5,000 nucleotides of DNA from Spartobacteria bacterium (GTDB taxonomy: Bacteria > Verrucomicrobiota > Verrucomicrobiia > Chthoniobacterales > UBA10450), in assembly GCA_021324035.1 (NCBI GenBank), contig JAJPJU010000244.1:1-5000 (forward strand), in the 5' to 3' direction. The notes under the pieces were generated by a model that saw only the letters and a program-made list of their open reading frames with translations, was not told the origin of the DNA and did no database searches. This document shows, in pieces, positions 1-5,000 of the stretch (the first letter of the stretch is position 1; every line of letters begins with the position of its first letter). A program made the translations under genes and the position numbers.

Positions 1-1
1 C

Positions 2-1078
2 CTGGGCGTCTTTTGGCCTTCGATCGCGGCCGGCACGGCCGCCCCTACAGTTCTCGGGATCACGTTCGCGCAGTTTGTTTGCTTCATGTTTTTCTGGGGC
101 ATCAACATGCTGGTGGTCTACAAAGGGATCGATTGCATCCGCTGGTTGTTGAATATCAAAGCTCCGCTGCTGATCGCGCTGGGTTTGATGTTGCTGTGGT
201 GGGCGTATCGAAATGCCGGCGGCTTCGGACCGATTCTCGCCCAACCGTCCGCCTTCGCGCCCGGCCAGCCGAAAGCCGGACAGTTCTTTTCGTTTTTCGT
301 TCCCGCGCTCACCGGCATGATCGGTTTTTGGGCAACTCTCTCGCTCAACATTCCGGATTTTTCGCGATACGCCTGCTCGCAGCGTGATCAAATTGTGGGT
401 CAGGCACTCGGACTGCCGCTGACGATGGCGCTGTATTCCTTCATCGGAGTGGCGGTTACTTCAGCGACGACGATCATTTACGGCCAAACAATCTGGGATC
501 CGGTCGATGTCCTGACTCGGTTCTCGAATCCAGTCGTGCTAGTCGTCGCGTTGGTTTCGCTGTGCATCGCGACTCTCGCGACCAACATCGCCGCGAACGT
601 GGTCAGTCCGGCGAATGATTTTTCCCACTTGGCGCCCCATAAGATTTCGTTTCGCATGGGTGGACTGATCACCGGAATTGTCGGGATTGTTATGATGCCG
701 TGGAAATTGGTGGCCGATCCGAGCGGTTACATTTTCACCTGGCTGGTCGGCTACAGCGCGTTGCTCGGCCCGATCGGCGGAATCATGATCGCGGACTACT
801 ACGTTCTTCGTCACCGCCAACTTCACGTAAACGCGTTGTATCGGCCGGACAGCGAATATCGCTACACGAACGGCTTCAGCATTGTTGCGATCATTTCACT
901 CATCGTTGCAATCTTGCCGAATCTTCCCGGGTTTCTCGCCACAGTTAAGCTCGTCGACGTGGAGAGCGTGCCGGCGTTTTTCGTTCGACTCTACGATTAC
1001 GCGTGGTTCGTGGGGTTCGCGATTGCGTTTGTCGTTTATCTCGTTCTCCGACGAACGACCGTGGATAAAACTTTGTAG
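2..1078 (+). CDS. NCS1-family nucleobase:cation symporter, C-terminal part (5' end outside window)
   Basis: This is an inner-membrane secondary transporter of the nucleobase:cation symporter-1 family (relatives: Mhp1 hydantoin carrier, PucI allantoin permease), probably importing a pyrimidine, hydantoin or ureide with a cation. The frame is open from base 2 and gives 358 residues before TAG; family members are usually about 480-500 residues, so roughly the first 120-140 are missing. About nine hydrophobic segments are visible, fitting TM4-TM12 of a 12-helix fold. The diagnostic stretch is GFWATLSLNIPDFSRYA (NIPDF at fragment residues 116-120), matching the TM8 region that carries Na+ and substrate contacts in Mhp1. 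Further family blocks are QIVGQALGLPL, VAVTSATT, ANDFSHLAPHKISFR and LLGPIGGIMIADYYVLR. An internal ATG at base 86 is not the true start, because coding similarity continues upstream. A REP-like element encodes part of an early loop (bases 26-50), and a second one supplies the stop codon. The aminotransferase follows 78 bp later on the same strand. The family call is secure; the substrate is inferred. Confidence 0.93.
   Translation: MGVFWPSIAAGTAAPTVLGITFAQFVCFMFFWGINMLVVYKGIDCIRWLLNIKAPLLIALGLMLLWWAYRNAGGFGPILAQPSAFAPGQPKAGQFFSFFVPALTGMIGFWATLSLNIPDFSRYACSQRDQIVGQALGLPLTMALYSFIGVAVTSATTIIYGQTIWDPVDVLTRFSNPVVLVVALVSLCIATLATNIAANVVSPANDFSHLAPHKISFRMGGLITGIVGIVMMPWKLVADPSGYIFTWLVGYSALLGPIGGIMIADYYVLRHRQLHVNALYRPDSEYRYTNGFSIVAIISLIVAILPNLPGFLATVKLVDVESVPAFFVRLYDYAWFVGFAIAFVVYLVLRRTTVDKTL
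26..50 (-). repeat. REP-like GTAG hairpin element inside the symporter gene
   Basis: On the + strand this reads GCGGCCG (26-32), loop GCA (33-35), CGGCCGC (36-42), then CCCTACAG (43-50). The 7-bp stem is perfect. In the orientation of the repeat family (minus strand) it is CTGTAGGG followed by the hairpin with loop TGC. It differs from the copy at 3224-3248 at only two of 25 positions. It is read in frame as AAGTAAPT, in the loop ahead of a membrane segment that begins near ITFAQF. Confidence 0.8.
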
Positions 1079-1097
1079 GGCGTCTGTGTCAGACGCC
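1074..1097 (+). repeat. REP-like GTAG hairpin element, left arm of an inverted pair; carries the symporter stop codon
   Basis: A TGTAG foot leads into stem GGCGTCTG (1079-1086), loop TGT (1087-1089) and stem CAGACGCC (1090-1097), a perfect 8-bp hairpin. The TAG at 1076-1078 inside the foot is the stop codon of the symporter. No T-tract follows the hairpin, so it does not look like a standard intrinsic terminator. It could still block 3' exonucleases on the mRNA, a known role of REP elements in enterobacteria; that role is inferred here. Confidence 0.85.
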
Positions 1098-1118
1098 TAA
1101 ACAGCGTGTAAAAACGGT

Positions 1119-1142
1119 GGCGTTTCACAGAAACGCCCTACA
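1119..1142 (-). repeat. REP-like GTAG hairpin element, right arm of the inverted pair
   Basis: On the + strand this is stem GGCGTTTC (1119-1126), loop ACA (1127-1129), stem GAAACGCC (1130-1137), then CTACA. On the minus strand it has the same plan as its neighbour: TGTAG foot, 8-bp perfect hairpin, TGT loop. The stem sequence differs from the left arm at several bases, yet both sides differ together so that pairing is kept. The two elements face each other, and their outer ends form a perfect 12-bp inverted repeat (1072-1083 with 1133-1144). The arrangement resembles the paired REPs (BIMEs) of enterobacteria. It ends 14 bp before the aminotransferase ATG. Confidence 0.85.
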
Positions 1143-1156
1143 AAATAAGCGATCTC

Positions 1157-2497
1157 ATGAAATTGCCGGATCTTCCAAAGTTCGACCACGTTCCCAGAAA
1201 ATACACCGGCCCATCGGCCGACGAAGTTTTAAAACTTCGTAAAGAATTCCTGAACCCGGGAATTTTTCTCTATTACAAGAAGCCGCTGATGATGGTGGAA
1301 GGGAAAATGCAGTATGTCTGGGACGAGCACGGCCGTAGATATCTCGACGCGCTCGGCGGAATCGTGACTGTGAGCGTCGGGCATTGTCATCCTGACGTGG
1401 TGGCCGCGGCAAATCGCCAGAACGAAACCCTGCAGCATTCGACCACGATCTATCTGCAACCCAACATCGCCGAGTACGCTAAAAAACTGGCGTCGAAGAT
1501 GCCGGGCGAGCTGAAAGTTTGTTATTTCACCAACTCCGGGTCGGAAGCGAACGATCTGGCGTTGTTGATGGCGCGTGCTTACACGAACAATTACGAAGTC
1601 ATTTCGCTCCGCAACGCGTATCACGGCGGCAGCACCCTGACGATGGGAGCGACCGGAAACCGTGGCTGGAAGTTCAATGTGCCACATAGTTTCGGTGTTC
1701 ATCACGCGATCACACCCGATCCCTATCGCGGATTATGGGGACGCGACGATGCTGATGCCGGAAAAAAATACGCGGCGGATATTCAGAATGTCATCGACTT
1801 TGCAACGCCCGGCCAAATCGCGGCGTTTATCGCCGAATCAATCCAAGGCGTTGGGGGCTGCGTTGTTTTTCCTGACAACTATTTGAAACACGCTTACGAG
1901 TACGTTCGCGCTGCAGGCGGAGTTTGCATCGCCGACGAAGTGCAGACGGGATTCGGTCGCACCGGAGGACATTACTGGGGATTCGAAACCCAGGGCGTAA
2001 TCCCCGATGTCGTCACGATGGCCAAGGGAATCGGCAATGGTTGTCCTCTCGGCGCAGTTGTCACGACTCCTAAGATAGCGGCTGCTCTTGCCCAACGAAC
2101 GCACTTCAACACCTTCGGCGGCAATCCGGTCGTGTGCGCGCAAGGCAGTGCGGTTCTTGATGTGATCGATCGCGAAAAACTTCAGGCCAATTCGCAGAAG
2201 ATCGGAAACCGAATCCTCGCCGGTCTGAACAAGCTCAAAGAGAAACACAACGTCATCGGCGACGTCCGCGGCAAAGGTCTCATGCTCGGGATCGAGCTGG
2301 TGAAAGATCGGCAATCGAAGGAGCCCGGGAAGGAAGAATGCGCGCAAGTGGTGGAGACTGGGAAAGACATGGGGTTGTTGTTAGGCAAAGGCGGACTCTG
2401 GGGGCAAACCATCCGTTTCTCGCCGCCAATGTGCATCAACGAACAAGACGCTGATTTCCTTCTCGAAGTCCTCGACCGAGCTTTGGCGAGTTTGTGA
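1157..2497 (+). CDS. Class III PLP-dependent aminotransferase, AGXT2/PYD4-like (alanine-glyoxylate or beta-alanine/3-aminoisobutyrate transaminase)
   Basis: This is a cytoplasmic fold-type I aminotransferase of 446 residues, complete. Expected cofactor and active-site landmarks are present: NSGSEAN (126-132, PLP phosphate loop), AYHGGS (Y155, H156 at the ring-stacking position), AES (E227), IADEVQTGFGR with D260 contacting the pyridine nitrogen, TMAKGIGNG with Schiff-base lysine K290, and FNTFGGNP with T319. From memory, the blocks GIVTVSVGHCHP, GGVCIADEVQTGFGR, TMAKGIGNG, HFNTFGGNP and GDVRGKGLM are almost the same as in animal AGXT2. That group transfers amino groups from alanine, beta-alanine or 3-aminoisobutyrate to glyoxylate or pyruvate. 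Other class III subgroups (GABA or ornithine aminotransferase) fit less well. The start follows from the length and the AGXT2-like N-terminal region; no clear Shine-Dalgarno precedes the ATG. It lies 78 bp after the symporter on the same strand, so cotranscription is plausible and a role at the end of pyrimidine catabolism is inferred. A 20-bp palindrome spans codons 22-28. Confidence 0.93.
   Translation: MKLPDLPKFDHVPRKYTGPSADEVLKLRKEFLNPGIFLYYKKPLMMVEGKMQYVWDEHGRRYLDALGGIVTVSVGHCHPDVVAAANRQNETLQHSTTIYLQPNIAEYAKKLASKMPGELKVCYFTNSGSEANDLALLMARAYTNNYEVISLRNAYHGGSTLTMGATGNRGWKFNVPHSFGVHHAITPDPYRGLWGRDDADAGKKYAADIQNVIDFATPGQIAAFIAESIQGVGGCVVFPDNYLKHAYEYVRAAGGVCIADEVQTGFGRTGGHYWGFETQGVIPDVVTMAKGIGNGCPLGAVVTTPKIAAALAQRTHFNTFGGNPVVCAQGSAVLDVIDREKLQANSQKIGNRILAGLNKLKEKHNVIGDVRGKGLMLGIELVKDRQSKEPGKEECAQVVETGKDMGLLLGKGGLWGQTIRFSPPMCINEQDADFLLEVLDRALASL
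1221..1240. repeat. Perfect 20-bp palindrome within the aminotransferase 5' coding region
   Basis: ACGAAGTTTTAAAACTTCGT is its own reverse complement over all 20 bases with no spacer. The next pair outward (G1220 and A1241) does not match. It covers codons for D22 to R28 (DEVLKLR). It does not belong to the GTAG hairpin family, having no TGTAG foot and no 3-nt loop. A function is not shown; it may be a protein-binding site, an mRNA hairpin near the start of the gene, or chance. Confidence 0.6.
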
Positions 2498-2578
2498 AAA
2501 AACTCTTTGTTCGGGTGCTGTTAACAACTCGTTGATTTTGCGAATCCTGTTTAGTTCGAAAAACAGCAATTCCGTTGG

Positions 2579-2606
2579 GTGACATCGCCTTGCGGCGCGC
2601 TATTAT
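2579..2606 (+). promoter_or_regulatory. Putative sigma70-type promoter giving a leaderless transcript of the membrane/spermidine-synthase-like gene
   Basis: GTGACA (2579-2584) matches five of six bases of the -35 consensus. TATTAT (2601-2606) matches five of six of the -10 consensus, and the spacer is 16 bp. The expected start point, seven bases past the -10 box, is G2613, the first base of the GTG codon of the next gene. No Shine-Dalgarno sequence lies before that GTG, which supports leaderless translation. The -10 box also sits between CGCGC (2596-2600) and GCGCG (2608-2612), an inverted repeat that could be an operator or could be coincidental. The rest of the 115-bp gap from 2498 shows no convincing terminator. 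Confidence 0.5.
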
Positions 2607-2612
2607 CGCGCG

Positions 2613-5000
2613 GTGCGACTGGCGATCCTTTCGGCTGTTCTTTTTCTTTCCGGAATCAGCGCGCTGATTTTCGAGACGCTCTGGTTACGACTCAGCGGGC
2701 TCGCGTTCGGCAACTCGGTCTGGGCGGCGGCGCTGATCCTCTCCAGTTTCATGGCCGGGCTCGCGCTTGGAACCGCGATCGCCGCTTCGGCAAAATTTCG
2801 GAGCCGTCCTTTAAAACTCTACGCCGGACTTGAAGTCGCTGTCGCCGTGTTTGGCTGCACCATCGTCTTCACATTGCCGGTTATCGGCGAACTGTTGCGG
2901 CCGCTTTTCCAAACCCTTTGGTCACACCAAGCAATTCTACTCGGGTTGCGCGTGGCCATTTCGTTCCTGATTCTGCTGATCCCGACCACCGCGATGGGCC
3001 TGACTTTGCCAGTCGTTCTTGAAGACCCGGTGCTCGCCGATCAGCGTTTTGGTCGCGCGATTGGCTTACTTTACGGATTTAACACGATCGGCGCGGTGCT
3101 TGGCGCGCTGATCGGCGAACTGTTTCTAATCAAAGCGTTCGGACTTTTGGGAACGAGTTTGTGCGCCGGAGCGTTAAATATCGTTGCGGCGATTATTGCG
3201 CTGGTCCTGGCAAGCCGTGACGAGCGGCCGACACGGCCGCCTCTACAGCGATCATCGGAAGAAGCGGGACGTCTTCGATTCAAATTCGATTACCAACCAC
3301 CGTGGAAACTGTTGATCGTTAGTTTCGGCGCGGGACTGTTGTTGTTGTGTTTGGAAGTTGTGTGGTTCCGATTTCTTCGTCTTTACATCACGTCAGCAAC
3401 GAGTGCGTTTAGCTTGATGCTCGCGGTTGTTCTGGCGGGTATCGGAATTGGCGGCGCGATTTCCGGAGCCATCTCACGGTTGTCACGAAACGCTCTGTCG
3501 ATTTTTTTATTGATCGCGGCAATCGCGACGCTCCTCTGTTACCAATTCTTCCCGATTCCGAAACTCAAACCGGGCGAAGCCAATTTTTATTTGGAAGCGT
3601 GGCAGATCATCGCTGGTCTCGCGATTGCGCTGATGTTCCCGGTGTCGCTGATCTCTGGCGTATTATTTCCGGCGATCGCATCCGCGGTTCAGAAAACTGT
3701 GGGAAATCGCATGAACAGCGTTGGGATTGTCACGCTGTTCAACACGGCAGGCGCGGCACTCGGGCCATTACTGACCGGATTCGTACTGCTGCCGAGATTT
3801 GGTTTCCAGACAAGTCTGGTGCTCTGTGCGCTTGGCTATGCCGTTCTCGCGCTGTTGATCGCGGGCCGGACATTTTGGGCGTCAGGATTTTCCCGGCTCG
3901 TGCTGATTGCGTTGCTCCTCGCTTTTGTCGTGACCATCGTGCTGTTCCCGTTTCATCGCGATCAAGTCCACTTCTTCAATGCGCGAAAGTTGTACGAGAA
4001 CGAAGGCCAGCACCTGGTTATGAAAATAGAGGGCACGTCGGACACGTGGCAGTTGCTGCGCCGCGATCTTTTTGGCCGGCCTTACTACTATCGATTGGTC
4101 ACGAATGGGTTTTCGATGTCGGCTACCAATCCGGTGAATCAGCGATACATGCGGTCGTTTGCGTATTTGCCGATGGCGCTCCTTCCGGGAGCGGGTAACG
4201 CGTTGCTAATCGCCTACGGTTGCGGTGTGACAGCGGATGCATTAACCCACGATGCCGGCCTGCAAGAGATCGACATCGTCGATATTTCAAAGGAAGTTTT
4301 CTCTCTGTCGGCAGATTATCGCGACGCGGGTTACTCCAATCCGCTGACAAACTCGCGGGTGACGGCGATCATCCAGGACGGCCGATTTTTCCTGGAAGCG
4401 AGCCCGAAACATTATCACATCATCACCGGGGAACCGCCGCCGCCGAAAGTTGCCGGCGCGGTCAGCCTGTACACCGAGGAATTTTTCCGCTTAATGAGCG
4501 AGCGTCTGGACGATGGCGGCATCGCCACTTTCTGGCTGCCGATCTATCAACTTTCGGTCGATGAAACAAAATCCATTCTGCGCGCGTTTCACAACGCGTT
4601 CCCAAACACAATCGTTTGGTCCGGTCCGGACGAGGAGTGGGTCATGATGGGAATCAAAGGTACGCTTCAAAACATCTATCCGGACTACGTGCAAAATCTC
4701 TTTCACAATCCCGACACCAAATCGGATCTCAGCCGAATCGGGATCGAGGCACCTGAAGAACTGATGACCATGTTCTTGATGGACGGCGATCAGATCGACC
4801 AGATCACGCGCGAGACCAAGCCGCTCACCGATTTGTATCCAAGGCGCCTCGGCGACATTACCCAGGTCGACCCCGCGATTCACGAATTCGCTCTCGATTA
4901 TATCCAGTCAAGCTCAGCGGCCGCGCGTTTCCGTGCGTCGCGATTGATTCAACAGATTTGGCCAAACGCTTCGGCGGCTCAGTTGGCGCCGTTCTTTGTA
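2613..5000 (+). CDS. Polytopic membrane protein fused to a spermidine-synthase-like domain (3' end outside window)
   Basis: The open frame gives 796 residues with no stop before the window edge. GTG at 2613 is the first usable start after the in-frame TGA at 2580; the next Met would remove the conserved first helix. Residues 1-450 are mostly membrane helices in two related halves: FLSGISALIFETLWLR (11-26) with FMAGLALG resembles FGAGLLLLCLEVVWFR (238-253) with LAGIGIGG. From about 450 a soluble Rossmann-type domain like SpeE follows: AYGCGVTA (534-541) in place of the glycine loop, DIVDISKEV (554-562) as the acidic nucleotide-binding strand, and QDGRFF with D589. Where polyamine synthases have the catalytic Asp after the next strand, this protein has ITGEPPPP (604-611), as I recall for the fused MFS/spermidine synthase family. 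Polyamine synthesis is therefore doubtful and the true function unknown. LTDLYPRR near the C-terminal side resembles the family's closing motif. A REP-like element encodes residues 205-212, in the linker between the halves. The gene probably has its own promoter. Confidence 0.88.
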   Translation, partial: MRLAILSAVLFLSGISALIFETLWLRLSGLAFGNSVWAAALILSSFMAGLALGTAIAASAKFRSRPLKLYAGLEVAVAVFGCTIVFTLPVIGELLRPLFQTLWSHQAILLGLRVAISFLILLIPTTAMGLTLPVVLEDPVLADQRFGRAIGLLYGFNTIGAVLGALIGELFLIKAFGLLGTSLCAGALNIVAAIIALVLASRDERPTRPPLQRSSEEAGRLRFKFDYQPPWKLLIVSFGAGLLLLCLEVVWFRFLRLYITSATSAFSLMLAVVLAGIGIGGAISGAISRLSRNALSIFLLIAAIATLLCYQFFPIPKLKPGEANFYLEAWQIIAGLAIALMFPVSLISGVLFPAIASAVQKTVGNRMNSVGIVTLFNTAGAALGPLLTGFVLLPRFGFQTSLVLCALGYAVLALLIAGRTFWASGFSRLVLIALLLAFVVTIVLFPFHRDQVHFFNARKLYENEGQHLVMKIEGTSDTWQLLRRDLFGRPYYYRLVTNGFSMSATNPVNQRYMRSFAYLPMALLPGAGNALLIAYGCGVTADALTHDAGLQEIDIVDISKEVFSLSADYRDAGYSNPLTNSRVTAIIQDGRFFLEASPKHYHIITGEPPPPKVAGAVSLYTEEFFRLMSERLDDGGIATFWLPIYQLSVDETKSILRAFHNAFPNTIVWSGPDEEWVMMGIKGTLQNIYPDYVQNLFHNPDTKSDLSRIGIEAPEELMTMFLMDGDQIDQITRETKPLTDLYPRRLGDITQVDPAIHEFALDYIQSSSAAARFRASRLIQQIWPNASAAQLAPFFV
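3224..3248 (-). repeat. REP-like GTAG hairpin element inside the membrane/spermidine-synthase-like gene
   Basis: On the + strand this is GCGGCCG (3224-3230), loop ACA (3231-3233), CGGCCGC (3234-3240), then CTCTACAG (3241-3248). The 7-bp stem is perfect, and the element matches the copy at 26-50 at 23 of 25 bases. It is read in frame as RPTRPPLQ, a polar stretch after a hydrophobic segment ending in IIALVLAS. The codon phase differs from that of the copy in the symporter, so the similarity is at DNA level and not protein level. Confidence 0.85.

Noticed and set aside
1139..1144. TACAAA as a -10 box for the aminotransferase
   Set aside because: It matches only four of six bases, is part of the repeat foot, and has no -35 partner I could support.
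1206..1220. CGGCCCATCGGCCG as another repeat copy
   Set aside because: It lacks the TGTAG/CTACA foot and the 3-nt loop geometry, and it codes for an ordinary TGPSADE stretch.
1229..1705. Long minus-strand open frame (158 codons) inside the aminotransferase gene, and a similar one at 1838-2347
   Set aside because: Both lie opposite a well-conserved aminotransferase and show no recognisable protein motif; they are by-products of the coding strand's composition.
2547..2566. Possible terminator hairpin CTGTTT / AAACAG after the aminotransferase
   Set aside because: The stem is only six mostly weak pairs, the loop is eight bases, and no T-tract follows.
4075..4088. GGCCGGCC followed by TTACTAC as a degenerate repeat copy
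   Set aside because: The short palindrome has no loop and the flank does not match CTACA at the right spacing.
3599..4198. 199-codon + strand open frame
   Set aside because: It overlaps, in another frame, the continuous membrane/spermidine-synthase-like reading frame, which has clear family motifs.

Overview
The window (moderately GC-rich) carries three genes, all on the + strand. Two are cut by the window edges. No rRNA, tRNA, CRISPR array, insertion sequence or transposase gene is visible. The gene families, the weak or absent Shine-Dalgarno sequences and the abundance of short GTAG-hairpin repeats suggest a soil-type Verrucomicrobiota (Chthoniobacterales / Udaeobacter-like) chromosome. 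That placement comes from general resemblance and was not tested by a search.

Layout: (1) positions 2-1078 hold the last ~358 residues of an NCS1-family nucleobase:cation symporter. (2) Positions 1079-1156 are a 78-bp gap made up largely of two facing hairpin repeats. (3) Positions 1157-2497 hold a complete class III PLP aminotransferase that closely resembles the AGXT2 / plant PYD4 group (alanine-glyoxylate and beta-alanine/3-aminoisobutyrate transaminases). (4) Positions 2498-2612 are a 115-bp gap with a good sigma70-like promoter whose predicted start point falls on a GTG codon. (5) Positions 2613-5000 hold a large membrane protein fused to a spermidine-synthase-like domain, still open at the right edge. 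It has a GTG start and no stop codon inside the window.

The symporter and the aminotransferase could work together. NCS1 carriers import uracil, allantoin or hydantoins, and AGXT2/PYD4-type enzymes remove the amino group of beta-alanine or 3-aminoisobutyrate, the end products of reductive pyrimidine breakdown. The window may therefore show the end of a pyrimidine (or hydantoin/ureide) catabolic cluster, with the dihydropyrimidinase and beta-ureidopropionase genes expected further left. The third gene has its own apparent promoter and no obvious link to that pathway.

The most interesting signal is a family of four ~25-nt REP-like elements. Each has a 5' TGTAG foot followed by a perfect 7-8 bp hairpin with a 3-nt loop. 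Foot and loop are conserved while the stem sequence differs between subtypes but remains fully paired. Two copies form an inverted pair between genes 1 and 2, and one of these supplies the symporter's TAG stop codon. The other two lie inside coding regions, read in different phases, and encode loop segments of two unrelated membrane proteins.
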